The notes beneath the pieces are model-generated. The model was not told where the DNA came from. It ran no database searches and was given only the letters and a program-made list of their open reading frames with translations. Below are positions 29,200-40,020 of a DNA stretch of 64,000 nt, in pieces. The stretch is from Lithodes maja (Eukaryota > Arthropoda > Malacostraca > Decapoda > Lithodidae). A program made the position numbers and the translations under genes. Each line of letters begins with the position of its first letter. The stretch's first letter is position 1. Location of the stretch: assembly GCA_037953745.1 (NCBI GenBank), contig JBAKBP010003126.1, forward strand, positions 96,071 to 160,070, read 5' to 3'.

Positions 29200-30690
29200 A
29201 GGCAGGAATGGAGCCAAATCTTGCCGCCCAGAACTGTGGTGTACTTAAGCGCAAGAAGGTGTACATACCCAAAAGGAAAGTGTGGCTGCTGAAGGACAAG
29301 GAAGTTAGGGATAGGTTTCATAGTGAACTGGAGGAAATGAATAGAAATAAGGAAGCTAGGCCTAACGATGTAAATAGTCAATGGAACTTTCTTAAGCATA
29401 GCCTTATCGCTGCCACTGACAAAGTCTGTGGGAAAACAAAGGGTCACCCCAGGAATAAGACCTCCTGATGGTGGAACATGCTGTGAAAGAGAAAAGGAGA
29501 TGCTTCAAAGCATGGAAGAAAGGAGGTAGCAAGGAGGAATACCAGGCAGCTAAACGAACTGCCAAAAGAGTTATTTACAATGCTAAAAATCGTATTAAGG
29601 ACCTGGTCCTCGAACAAGTGTGTAACACTGACAATCCAAATGGGATCTTCAACCTAGCTAGGGGAGTTAAAAATTACAGTAGGGATATTATAGGTGAACA
29701 GTGTGTTAGAAATGATAATGGGAAGATTGTGTATGCAGGAAATTAAATCAGAGAAGCATGGAAGGTACACTATGAACGATTGCTAAATTTAGAGTTTGAA
29801 TGGGATAAGGAACAGCTTAGTATCAAAAAAACAATATCTGGGCCCCCTCCTTTGATAGTAGTAGTGAGCGATGCAATCAATAAAATGAAGGACGGTAAAG
29901 CTCCAGGTTGCTCCGACATTGTCGCTGAGATGATAAAAGCCTCAGGGGAGACTGGTGTAAACTTAGTCACTGAGTTGATTAACACTATTATTAAAGATGA
30001 GAAAATCCCAGAGGATTGGCTCAAAAGTGTAATAGTAAATATATACAAAGGAAAAGGGGATGCGCTAGATAGAGGAAATTATAGGGGCCTGAAAATGCTT
30101 GACCAAATCATGAAGGTCTGTGAGAGAGTCGTCGAGGGTTTGATCAGGCAAAGCATCTCTATTGATGATATGCAGTTTGGTTGTATGCCAGGACGGGGTA
30201 CAACCGATGCTATCTTCATAGTCGGGCAGATACAGGAAAGATCCTTACTAAAAGGCAGGGATCTTTACTTTGTGTTTGTAGACCTGGAGAAGGCCTTTGA
30301 TAGGGTGCCTAGAGATGTTGTGCAGTGGGCTATGAGGAAACTTGGTGTGGAAGAGTGGCTGGTGCGTGTGATAATGAAGATAGATGTATGAGGATTCGCG
30401 AAGTGCGGTGAGGGTGTACTGAGTGATGAGTTCGCAGTCCGTGTTGGAGTCCATCAGGGTTCAGTGTTAAGCCCCCTCCTCTTTATTATGGTCTTGGAGG
30501 CACTGTCTAGAGTTTTTAGAGGCGGACTCCCGTTGGAACTGTTTTATGCAGACGATTTAGTCCTAATAGCTGACAGTATGCAAGATGCTGAGGCCAAATT
30601 CAGAGAGTGGAGAGAGGGCATGGCGAGCAAGGGTTTAAGAGTCAATATTAACAAAACCAAGGTTATGCATTGTAGATTGAGATGAGGCAA
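29200..30690 (+). pseudogene. RTE-like LINE-D, linker and reverse transcriptase fragment
   Basis: The sequence begins in the linker between endonuclease and RT (KAWKKGGSKEEYQAAKRTAK). RT blocks are MKDGKAPGCSDIVAEMIK, WLKSVIVNIYKGKGDALDRG, DDMQFGCMPGRGTTDAIF, FVDLEKAFDRVPRDVV (catalytic D), SVLSPLLFIMVLEALSR and LFYADDLVLIAD (YADD). It is broken by a TGA near 29466, a stop at ~29744 and a frameshift between 30390 and 30460. Neither the endonuclease nor the C-terminal end is present. It differs from the RTE at 6495-26393. Confidence 0.85.
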
Positions 30691-31115
30691 TGTGGAAAAG
30701 AGCGGTGCATAGTCTAGAGATGGAACAAATATTAATATTCACTATTTGCGAATACGAATACAAATTTTTGTTGGTAAAATTCGCGAATACGAATAGCGAA
30801 TATTTCAATCTTTCTTGAAGGATAAAATTGTCATCCTTCAAGAACTGGTAATTCTTTTTATATATCACCAACAAACGTTAATTAAATTACTATGAAATTA
30901 ATTACCGGAAGCCAATGACGATGTGAATGTGTAAAGCTGCGTGTTTCGTTACCACCACTGATTAGCCATGGGCTTTTGGCAGAAAATGCCAAAAATTATC
31001 AGTGATATCCGAGACATGTTTACATACAGTATTCTCATCGTCCAGCATATTACTGTTTCATAATCATCAGCCAACTTAAAATAGCCCTGTACAGTATAAT
31101 ATTTAATTATCACTA
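30691..31115. other. Spacer with a possible hAT-like terminus
   Basis: TAGAGATGGAACAAATATTA at ~30715 resembles a hAT terminal repeat (AGAGATGG). It is followed by repeated GCGAATACGAATA motifs (30748-30800). I found no matching right terminus, so this is tentative. Confidence 0.3.
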
Positions 31116-32128
31116 GAGCAAAGGGGAAACAAAGGCAAAGGGGAAAGAGGAGTGTGTGGTAACCACCGAGGAATATGTCTTCTAAGCGTAGTCGGGAAGG
31201 TATACAGTAGGGTAGTGATTGAGAGAGTAAGAGTGAGAATGGAGAAATGGATACGGTAGGCGACGAGCAGGGAGGTTTTAGGAAGGGAAGAGGATGTGTA
31301 GATCAGATTTTTACCCTGAATTGTGTTGTGGAGAAATATCTGGAGAAGAAACAAAAGGTGTATGTTGCCTTTATGGACTTGGAGAAGGCCTATGACAGAG
31401 TGGATAGAGAAGATTTGTGGAAAGTACTTAGAATATACGGAGTAGAGGGCAAGTTGCTGAAAGCAGTGAAGAGCATGTATGAGGGTGCAAAGGCGGCAGT
31501 ACGTGTGGAGAGTGAGCAGAGCGAGTTCTTTGACCTGAATGTTGGTTTGAAACGGGTGTGTGATGTCCCCGTGGTTGTTTACTGTATTATGTGGATGGAG
31601 TCATGAAAGAAATATTATCAAGAGCAGTGGATGTTGGTGTATCGCTGAAAAGGGAGGGAATTGAGTGGAAGCTACCTATACTGCTGTTTGCGGATGATAC
31701 AGTTCTGATGAGTGATAATGAATGGGAGTTGCAGGGTCTGGTAAATGAGTTTGGAACAGTGTGCGAAAAACGGAATTTGAAGGTAAATGCGGGGAAAGAG
31801 CAAGGTTATGGTCTTCGAAAGGGGTGAAGTCACAGAGTGTGAGGTGAAGCTGAACGGTCAGGCTATGGAGATCGTCAACTCTTTTAAGTATCTGGGCAGT
31901 GTGTTGAGTAAAGATGGGACTATGGATGAAGAAGTGCGGGAGAGGGTACAACAGGGGAAGAGGGTTGTAGGAACGCTAAAAGCAGTAACAAGAAATTTGT
32001 CAGTATGGAAGTGAAGAAGTCCTTGCATGACAGTGTGGTAATCCCGACACTGACTTACGGAAGCGAAGCATGGACGTTGGTTGAGAGACTCAGACCAAGA
32101 GTGAGAGCAGTGGAAATTAATTACCGTA
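31116..32128 (+). pseudogene. RTE LINE, second partial copy (RT domain)
   Basis: Near-identical to 21705-22506 plus 25839-26010. It starts at KGKGERGVCGN, includes FMDLEKAYDRVDREDLW and LLFADDTVLMSD, and passes straight through the point where copy 1 carries the CR1/L2 insertion (EVRERVQQGKRVVGT at ~31940). It is therefore a natural empty-site control. Frameshifts near 31555 and 31790 and a small deletion near 31997 disable it. It is cut off at ~32128. Confidence 0.92.
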
Positions 32129-33480
32129 AAATGGGGTAACTTCGGACATTTTTCGATGTTTTTTAACAATTGTTCCTGAGTGTAAACACATTATAGAGAT
32201 TTAACTAGGTCAAGTGATGTATGGTGATAGTGCGCCGTAATCCAGGAAGCCTCCTAAAATTATCCCCCATAATAAGAGAGCTATCCTTAGCCTAAATGAT
32301 GTCCGAAGTTTGCTTACAAAGTTGATAACTTCGGACATGTATGGATAACTTCGGACATAGGTGATTTCTTATGGAAAATGATTGCCAAGAAAGCTGGGAT
32401 AACTCCGGACAAACGGAGGAGAACTTCGGACGTACGTTCGTGGCCTTATTTCATGAATTTTTCGGCTCCTACTATTTTAAATGAATATTTTATTATTGCT
32501 GCTTATTCCTGTCCGATGTTTAAGTGGAAAATGCACAGTCAATACTTTTAGGCCTGTATAATAAATATAGGAGGGGGATATATACGATGTTTAACATATA
32601 TTCTGTTTGGATCTGTTCTCGTTAGGCATTGAGCTCGCTCTTAGAAAATATTGAGTAGGAAAAATAACCAATGCTGTCTAATCAATAACTCGAAAATGAA
32701 CTAGGCCTAGTGAAAATATATAGGTATGTATACTATATCACTGCATATACAGTGGTGATGGGCTGGTCTATCAGAATGAGAGTTGAGCGTTCTCTGCCAT
32801 ACCCATAGCTTACTCTGACTGTTCCTTTTACTCATATATTTTCTAGATCTCAAGTGACGGCGTCTTTTCCGTGGATTGACCTTCCTACTGCCAACCCTGG
32901 CAGATTGGGAGCCAAAGCGTCACATTTTCCCTTTGCCCCTCAACTTTCCCTTTATAATTGCTGAGGGGCACAGGGCCTTGGGTGGGGCTTTTGTTTTCCG
33001 GGCGTTTCCGCACCCTCCTCAGCTCCCCGCCTTTGAGTGGCTTCGGTCACCTGGGCATTATTAGTGGTAAGCTGGGAGGGTTCTGTGGGGGTGCTCGGTT
33101 ATGGCCTTGGCCTTGCTCGGCCAGACAGCCTGAGAAACAGCAACAACAACAACAACAACTGCATATACACTTTTATGAATTTGAGCATTTTTATAGGTAC
33201 TGTATAACGTATTTGTTGGTGTTTCTTTCGGCAGATAAAAACAAAAATTGGACAAGATATATGCCTCTCCTAATTTATATATATTATATATCCAGAATTA
33301 TCCGAAATACATAAATCGGTTAGCATATCATATTTTTATGGGGTTTTGGACTCAGAGAATGAGTATTTAATCTTTTACCACCATGTTAATGATGGACAAG
33401 TATTATGAATGATTTTCATAGGGCAAATAATAACAAAATATTGTTTTGTTCCATGTCCGAAGTTAGCAAGTTTTTTTTTT
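32129..33480. repeat. Non-coding region with repeated AACTTCGGACAT motif
   Basis: AACTTCGGACA or a one-base variant occurs at ~32141, 32327, 32346, 32399 and 32422, with reverse-complement copies at ~32301 and 33454. The copies are unevenly spaced and the 32752-33157 SINE-like element interrupts them. No protein is encoded. Clustered subterminal motifs are a feature of hAT or CACTA elements, but I cannot find clear terminal repeats. Confidence 0.5.
32752..33157 (+). mobile_element. SINE-like element S1, (CAA)n tail, copy 1
   Basis: A perfect 12-bp target duplication ACTGCATATACA flanks it (32740-32751, 33158-33169). It is 406 bp, starts GTGGTGATGGGCTGGTCTAT and ends with CAGCAACAACAACAACA. 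There is no coding capacity. A second copy is at 57692-58128. The last ~75 bp before the tail (GGCCTTGGCCTTGCTCGG and a CAGACAGCCTGAG segment) are shared with two other elements at 52560 and 53819. Variable-length duplications and a short tandem tail indicate LINE-driven retrotransposition. No clear pol III boxes were found. Confidence 0.85.
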
Positions 33481-33812
33481 TAAACATAATCGGCTAAATG
33501 AGTGTTCTAGCTAGAGCATTATACAAGTGTAACAAATTTCCTTTGGTGGATGTTGTCTCTGGTAATGTTACTACAAAATTATATCAGTCACAACATCATT
33601 CATACAAACAAATTTCTTCAGGGCGATAGAAGTTTGGCAGGGTAGCGAAAAATTTACATATTTTCGTCATATATATAATATTTTTTTAGTGTCATGTCAG
33701 TTTCCTAGGACTTTTACATGCTCTTCCTTTGCCATTTCTCTAAACGGACCCCACAAAAATAACAATAAAAAGCGTTTCCATTATATAATGACAATGTCTA
33801 ATTACTTATTAT
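33481..33812. other. Unassigned AT-rich spacer
   Basis: No gene or element recognised. Confidence 0.4.
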
Positions 33813-33893
33813 AGCTTTGCGCAGTGGCAGTATCGTAACCAATAGGGTCTTGCTGAGTACCGTGGAAATTGCATTGTCACTGCTATAAGCTAA
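33813..33893 (+). ncRNA. U4 snRNA-like head at the 5' end of LINE-B
   Basis: AGCTTTGCGCAGTGGCAGTA starts at 33813 and continues TCGTAACCAATAGGGT. This is the 5' end of U4 snRNA (the U6-pairing region), with one mismatch in the first ~30 nt. After ~36 nt it diverges from U4. The following sequence can pair back on itself (GCAGTG near 33820 with CACTGC near 33882). It is not a functional U4 gene, as the 5' stem-loop and the Sm site are absent. It lies directly before the LINE-B leader, so it is either the LINE's own 5' end or an interrupted U4 copy. Confidence 0.7.
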
Positions 33894-34227
33894 AAACAGT
33901 GTGCAAAATTGGTTAAAGTTTTTGCACCACACACATCTGCCATCCTGTGCGTGGTCTCTCCACGCATCTCGGTTGGGCTACCCCCAAAGGGTAGCCAAGT
34001 TGATCCCCACCTGCCCGCGGTGACCTTGCAGACACCACTTTCCATTTTTTTTCTTTATCATTTTATTTTTTTTCCATTGTGGTGGCACTGACGGGGACGG
34101 CGCTACCTGGGGTCTGTCCCAGGTAGTTATTTTCACGTTTTTTTAAACCTAGGGTTAACACCTGTATTTTTAATCAGATACAAAATACAGGTGTTTTTGT
34201 TTTTAATTATTGGTTACTTCCACTGAT

Positions 34228-35478
34228 ATGGCAGCGGGCAAGCAGAGTTGTAGTTGTGGGAAGGTTGTGGGCAAGGCCAAATCGCTGGGCTGCTACTCGT
34301 GTGGTACCTATTTTCACGTTAACTTTATAAATGTTGATGATGAGGACCTCAGAGTACTTGCAAAGAAGAAACCTGGATTTAAATGGCATTGCACTGTTTG
34401 CGATACCACCCCCCTGGCTGCAAAGGATGCAGCAATTAGTCAGCAGACCTTGGATGACCTGACGGCTGCCCTAGTTGGTGAAGTGAAGACTGCCATTGTA
34501 AACGAAGTGAAAGGTGCCCTTGCTGCGGTGGCCGTGGAGATAGAGAGTATTGGTAACAGAATGGACATCCTTGAGACTAAAGTTGCTGCCCCCGACATTC
34601 CCTTGTTTGCCAAGATAGTTCAGCAAACATTTGAAGAGACCAAAAAGGAGCCGACCAAACGCACCACTGAGGTGGTAGATGGTGGAAAGAAAAAAACTGT
34701 CTGGGACCATCAGGTCCTGGTAGTGAAGCCAAAAGACCGATCCTCCGAGCCAGTAAGCCCACCAGATACAAAGGCAATCGAGACTGCTTTGGCTTCGGTT
34801 CCGGTTAACAAGTTGACTAGAACTGATTCAGGTGTACTGGTGGTACGACTTCCATCCAAGAAAGCCAAAGAAGATGCAGGAAGGGCCATCAATCAGTGTT
34901 TGGGGGTGGACAGTGCCTTCAGTGTCTCCGAACCAAAAAAGATGATGCCAAAAATGACTCTGGTAGGCATTGCTAATGACGCTGAGGATAATGAGATCAT
35001 TCCCAGCATCCTCAACAAGAACCCAAGAATAAAGTCCCTGGTCGACGATGGCTTAGCTATGAATTTGCTATTCACCAAGCAAAAGAGTGATGCACACACA
35101 AAGACTGCGGTAGTAAAAATGTCACCTGAAATACGCTCTTCCATTGTGGATGATGGCAATTCTGTGTATGTTGGACTTGTGAGATGTCGTGCATACGATC
35201 GCTTCTGGGTAACACAATGTTACCATTGCCAGGGCTTTGGTCATACCAGTGACAGGTGTTATCGGAAAAATGAGGATCCAAAATGCAACTTCTGTGCTGG
35301 TACTCATAACTCAAAAGACTGCACCAACAGGACTTCCCCCAAATGTATAAATTGTATGAGCTCCACATCAGTTACGGAGCCGCCAAATCATTTCGCCTCA
35401 AGTAGAAATTGTCCTCTAATGACAGCTCAGAGAAATAAAGTTATTGAGAACACCAATTTTGTAGGTTCAAAAAACTGA
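34228..35478 (+). CDS. LINE-B ORF1 protein (PHD-like finger and CCHC knuckles)
   Basis: An intact frame of 416 codons from the ATG at 34228. The N-terminus has a cysteine/histidine finger (CSCGKVVGKAKSLGCYSCGT, then FH and WHCTVC), close to a PHD layout. A helical, coiled-coil-prone stretch follows (~residues 75-130), then a region of ~100 residues resembling an RNA-binding fold (VVRLPSKKAKEDAGRAINQC). The C-terminus has zinc knuckles: CYHCQGFGHTSDRC, CNFCAGTHNSKDC and a CINC segment. Such ORF1 proteins bind the element RNA. The frame is undamaged, which suggests a fairly young copy. ORF2 starts almost immediately after the stop. Confidence 0.88.
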   Translation: MAAGKQSCSCGKVVGKAKSLGCYSCGTYFHVNFINVDDEDLRVLAKKKPGFKWHCTVCDTTPLAAKDAAISQQTLDDLTAALVGEVKTAIVNEVKGALAAVAVEIESIGNRMDILETKVAAPDIPLFAKIVQQTFEETKKEPTKRTTEVVDGGKKKTVWDHQVLVVKPKDRSSEPVSPPDTKAIETALASVPVNKLTRTDSGVLVVRLPSKKAKEDAGRAINQCLGVDSAFSVSEPKKMMPKMTLVGIANDAEDNEIIPSILNKNPRIKSLVDDGLAMNLLFTKQKSDAHTKTAVVKMSPEIRSSIVDDGNSVYVGLVRCRAYDRFWVTQCYHCQGFGHTSDRCYRKNEDPKCNFCAGTHNSKDCTNRTSPKCINCMSSTSVTEPPNHFASSRNCPLMTAQRNKVIENTNFVGSKN

Positions 35479-35479
35479 A

Positions 35480-36508
35480 AAATGCACGTGGGAGCCGGTT
35501 GAAACTGGGTCTGTTGAATGTTCGTTCCTTGCGTAACAAAATGGATCATATTTGCGAGATCTTGGATGAACGTAACCTTGATGTATTATGTCTCACTGAG
35601 ACCTGGTTGTTCGAGTCAGATCTGAATATTATCCAGGCGGCATTGCCTAAAACCCATTCCATAATAAATGTTCCTAGGCCTAGGGGAGATCATCCGGGTG
35701 GTGGAGTGGCAGTTATCTACTCCACATCTCTTGTGAATATCTTGCAAATAAGCCATAACCAGCCCCTCTTTATTATGAACTGTTGGAAGTGGAAATAAAA
35801 CTCCATCAACAAATTCTAAGAATGGCAGTTGTCTATAGGCCTGGCCATCGTGGCACAGATAGGGGTTTTATGGAAGAGTTTGGGCAGTTTCTCGAGGAAT
35901 TTTCTGCAAAAACCGGAAGACTTTTGATATGTGGAGATTTTAATTACTGGGTTGACAGCCCTCATCTGAAGCCATTCTCTCCTGAGTTCCTTGAGTTGAC
36001 TGATCAGAACAATTTTGTAAACCATGTGTCCCACCCAACTCATATCTTAAGACACACCCTTGACTTGGTTTTCTCTCCTGTGGGTTGTGGTGGTGTTCTG
36101 GATGTTGATGTTGAGAATGCTGACCCTAATACCTCTGATCATGCTTTGATTACTTTCAGCTTTGATTTCCCTAAGCCACTCACACATGAAAAAGTAATCA
36201 GATTTAGAAATTATAAAAATGCAGACCAAAATTTGGCTAGCAGTGAAGTAAAACAGTACTTGGGAAGTATTGATACTTCCAACCTTACTTCAGATGAGCT
36301 GGTGGAGGTACATGGAAATGCACTTAAATTAGTGTTCGATCATCACTGTCCAGAAGTAGAGAAGAAAATCATAGTACGATATGATTCACCCTGGTATAGC
36401 ACTCGAGTTAAATTTCTTAGAAGAGCGCGTAGAAGAGCTGAACGTGAATGGCGGAAAAATAAAACAGACTCTACATGGTTGCAATATCTGTCAGCCAGAA
36501 GAGCACAA
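35480..36508 (+). pseudogene. LINE-B ORF2, APE endonuclease, truncated
   Basis: Motifs: LGLLNVRSLRNKMDHICEIL, DVLCLTETWLFE, AVVYRPGHRG, LLICGDFNYWVDS and NTSDHALITFSFDF. The frame shifts once at ~35785, and the second half runs to 36508 (LQYLSARRAQF), where the DIRS left terminus begins. The RT domain is absent. Confidence 0.88.
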
Positions 36509-36809
36509 TTTGTTAGTAGTCTTGGCAAATCCAACGTCAAGGCTATTAACCTAATTGCAATGACGACTTGTCTATTTTGACTGCTATGTCGTCATTCCAA
36601 CCGCGGTTAAAAAGAAAACGTCTAGAGTCTACTCCTTATCTTGCTCTAGGAGACGTTGTACATTAACCAAAACTACCACCGAAGGTGAAAAAAGCATTAG
36701 AAGAGAAGAAAAAGGGGTTTACCTTAGTTACCGCTCAAGGCCCATCCCGTGTTCCGTCATGCGCCGATCCCTGTCGAACGTGCGCATGAGCGACCCTCTC
36801 TTGTTATCA
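36509..36809 (+). repeat. DIRS left inverted terminal repeat
   Basis: Begins TTTGTTAGTAGTCTTGGCAA and ends TCTCTTGTTATC. The reverse complement is at 44355-44654 with very few differences (for example CTTGGCAAATCC versus CTTGGAAAATCC). It reads partly into the old LINE frame only by chance. Confidence 0.95.
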
Positions 36810-37787
36810 TTTTTTCACGCGCCTCCATTGATTGAGTCCGCTTTTGTTGTGCTCCTTCAATTCACCCTGTTTTAGGTTCGTTTCGGCTTTTCTGGCCTTC
36901 TTTTTGCTAGACAGATGTTACGTGATCTAGGACACACCTAAATGGGCTCCTCAGTGTGTTTAATGGAGACGCGTGTGGAAATAGCTACCGTAGGTACGGG
37001 GGCGCTTGGCGTTCCCCGTCTATATGTTTTCATTCTTTCTCTTTTCATATTCTTTTTTCCTGTTAGTCTGGGCATAGTTTAGCTTTTAGCTTCAATTAGC
37101 CTAGCTTGTTTATCATTCAGGAATTGCTATGCCCTTATGAGTTCTCATATTTTCATAGCCTAGGTGTACAGTTGGTTCACAACCTGAGATTTCGTGGTGG
37201 CGGTGCTGTTTGTAGAGTTTGTGTCAGCCGCATAACTAGCGTTATTCCCGAGTCCCCCCTTTCGAGCCTTCACTGTGTCTCAAGGGCCTGGGCGCTTAGT
37301 GGTTCGTGATACCCAGAGGTACCCCACGGGGGCCTCTCCCTCACTCCACAGGGTTTTTTCGCCCCTGACACATTCTCTACTCGCGGCTAGGCCACCCTTT
37401 TTCTCACCAGTTTCATTACTGGTTTTTTGTGTTTCCCTTCCTGTTTTCACCTCCATCCTTTCATCACTTTTGCCCAATCCTGGGGTACCCCACGGGGGCC
37501 CCTGTTGTGCCAAACCACCCAACCTGCCACTTCTCCTCATGGGCTTTGCTCTATCTCTGTGGGTTGGGTGGTTCCCAGGGTATGTGCCTCCTCTCCCCTG
37601 GTGTGCCTTCCTTGCCTCTCCCTTGACCGGTCGAGTCAGGATATTATCAAGGAAGACACTGCTCAGCTAGATGGTCACGGTCATCTTCGCTTGGAGTTCA
37701 TAAGGAGTTGACGCTTGTTTGCCGGCCTTTTTTGGTTTTCCTAGACGCCCCTCTCGCTTGTTCGGCACCGGGCCCTCTTGGCCGTAC
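36810..37787 (+). other. DIRS 5' untranslated region
   Basis: Non-coding leader. The motif GGTACCCCACGGGGGCC recurs at ~37318 and ~37484. No convincing coding domain is seen. Confidence 0.5.
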
Positions 37788-37930
37788 CCGCAAATTTGCG
37801 GAGTGCTCGATTCGGCCCTCTGGGTCGTTTCGGCTCCCCGCAAATTTGCGGAGATCGCTGGGGGGTCGCGTGACGATGTGGGAGGTTTGTGTCGGTACGG
37901 ATCTACCTCTATTGGCCCGCAAATTTGCGG
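37788..37930. repeat. Three perfect CCGCAAATTTGCGG palindromes in DIRS
   Basis: The 14-bp perfect palindrome occurs at 37788-37801, 37838-37851 and 37917-37930. Three identical copies in 143 bp of GC-rich sequence are not expected by chance. They could be binding sites for a dimeric protein, or a repeated structural element. Function is unknown. Confidence 0.85.
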
Positions 37931-38586
37931 TTATAGTTGGCTTTCACTGTTGACCCTTTTTTGTGTCATTTTGTTGCCTGATACTATATTGGTGTATGCA
38001 CTTTCCTGGTGTTATAGGCCCTGCATGTAAGATGTTGAGTGGTGGTTAACACTTTCTCCATCTTCGCAGGTTCTGCTGGTGCTCTTCCGCCTCGGCCGCC
38101 CTCCTCACCTACCTCTGTGCTCCCGGTTTAGGGTGAGTACAGATACCTGTTTGCATGTGTGTTCCTGTTTCCCCATGCTCCTTCCCTGGTTCTTCTTGGA
38201 CATTCTCTCCACTTACACCTTCGTCGTGCTGATTCTGGTGTGTGTTCTTCTCGTGCTGGTCGGCTGCTTTGCTTTCGCCTTGGTTGTCGCTCCCCGTGCT
38301 TGGTGAGCCACATGTCCTGCTTGCGCCACTCGCTCTTTGTGTCCTCTACGGCCTACCTCCCTGCTCTGTGTGGCCCGTGTCTGGCCCTGGTGGTTGTGCT
38401 GCTCCATGGCCCTGGTTCCTCGGCGGCGGCTGTGGCCTCTGCTTCCCTTCCGTCGGTGTGGCCGATGGTCTCCCGCCACATTGGGCCTGTGGGCCGCCGT
38501 TCCCCGGCATTTGTTGCCGCCCGGTTCCGCGTCACCCTGGGTATCCCTGACCCGACTGCCGGCCGTTCACCACAGCCCGTAGCCTC

Positions 38587-38745
38587 GTAGGTGGAGCTCT
38601 CGTCTCACACACGAGGGGTCGGGGGTTCACTCCCAGACCGGGCGGTGCGAATTGGGCTTGTCTCCTTTCGTGTGTTAGCCTCAGTTCACCTAGCTGTAAA
38701 TAGGTACCTGGAATTCGTGGACGACGTTGTGCCGTCCCATCTGGG
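38587..38745 (+). mobile_element. tRNA-derived SINE inside the DIRS element
   Basis: The head looks tRNA-like: TGGAGCTCTCGTC near 38592 (A box) and GGGTTCACTCCC at ~38623-38634 (B box). It is followed by AGTTCACCTAGCTG and AATAGGTACC, a core common in decapod SINEs (established from recalled sequence, not searched). The right end is uncertain and may extend to about 38811. No clear target duplication was found. Confidence 0.65.
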
Positions 38746-38839
38746 GTTGGCACAAATGGTACAAGGCGAGCTGGGTATCATATGGTTCCCCTACGCTCCT
38801 GGTCAACTTAAGCCTCCCCGCTCGCCTCGCTACTGCCCC

Positions 38840-40020
38840 TCGTCGTCCTCCTGCTCACCTTGACGTCGCCCGTCGCCCTCGTCTTGGTTCTCGCCCTGAG
38901 GCCGGGGTTGGCGGCTCTGCTCCTATGCGCCCTCCCCTGGCCTCTACGGATAGGGGCTCTCCTCCCTTCCGCCCGCTTTCCTTGCCCAGACGACTTCCTC
39001 TTACGTTGTCCTCTCCGCGCGCGGTTGTTCGTGCTGTCGCTGGCCCTCTGCTCCCTCCTGCACTGTCCAGGAGGGTCCGCCTGGGTGTCGTTGCTTCTCC
39101 TACTTCACCTGCTTCAGTGCCTCTTCTTCCTTCGCGGTCTCGTCCCACGGTGGGGGTCCCTCCCTCCTCCTCCTCGGTGTCGGGCCGCCCTGTTCTCTCA
39201 GCCCCGGGGGTCCTTGCTCTGTTTCCCCCCGCGGCTCCTTCTGGCCTCCTTTCACCCGGCCAGCCTTCCCCCTCCCGTCGTCCTGCTCCTCCTCCTTCTC
39301 TTCCTGCCCTTCACTTCCCGTCTCGCCTGGGGGGTACCCCTCCTCTTGCCTCGGTGAGGTTTCGGGGTCCCCTTTTTCTCGGGAGCTGTCGTGTCGCTGG
39401 AAGAGGGGGATGGTGCTGTTTCCCCCTCGGCCGTTCGTGTTTGGGGACGGGTCCCTCTATGGCGGCACGGCCGTCGTCGCTCGCCTTCCTTGGGCCGCGA
39501 CGCTGCTGGTTCGTGTCGTGGGTCTCGCTCCCGCTCCCGCTTGTCCCTGCGGGCCGACCCTTCTGGGTGGGGGGGGGGGGGGGTCGCCTCTCTCGGTTCG
39601 ATTGTTGGCTTTGCAGGGCTGGGTTGTGTCGCGCTTCGACGGGTGCTTGGCGTCGTTGGACGCCTCCCTCTTCTCGCGCTTCTTGGCGGTGCCTCCCCCT
39701 CGGCGCCTCGCCCTTCCTACCCCTGCTCCGGTCCCGCTCCCTTCTGCAGGCCTACGCTCTGGTCAGACTTCAGCCGCGCTGCCCTCCTTCCGGCTGTTCA
39801 GTCCCTGGCTGTTTTGACGGGTCTGTCCTCCTGTGGGGTGGGTTTGTGCGACGCCGGTACGCCTGGCTTCGCCGTCATGCTCGGTCGCCCTCTCCCCTTG
39901 GAGGCCTGGTTTGCTGTGGCCTTCGCCTTCATACCGTTCCGTCGACGGCTCTCCTTCGGTCCCTCCCTTAGGTTACTAGCCTTGACGTTGGACTAGGTTC
40001 GTCCCTGCTTTTGCCTCCTC
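38840..40020 (+). pseudogene. DIRS gag-like region, decayed
   Basis: Long + strand open frames overlap here in all frames (e.g. 38727-39971 and 39391-39996), rich in P, S, R, A and L. No single frame shows a known domain. The position between the leader and the RT fits the gag-like ORF of DIRS elements. Open frames are long mainly because A is so rare that stop codons cannot form, so length is weak evidence for coding. Confidence 0.4.

Larger units (their letters stand above)
33894..36508 (+). mobile_element. LINE-B (jockey-group), truncated by DIRS insertion
   Basis: Contains a leader (33894-34227), a complete ORF1 and the endonuclease part of ORF2. The sequence ends abruptly at 36508 where the DIRS element begins. 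The RT and 3' end are not found on the far side (after 44703), so the right part was lost or lies elsewhere. Only one frameshift is seen in what remains. Confidence 0.85.

Noticed and set aside
33813..33893. Functional U4 snRNA gene
   Set aside because: Only the first ~36 nt match. The rest of the 5' stem-loop, the Sm site and the 3' domains are missing.
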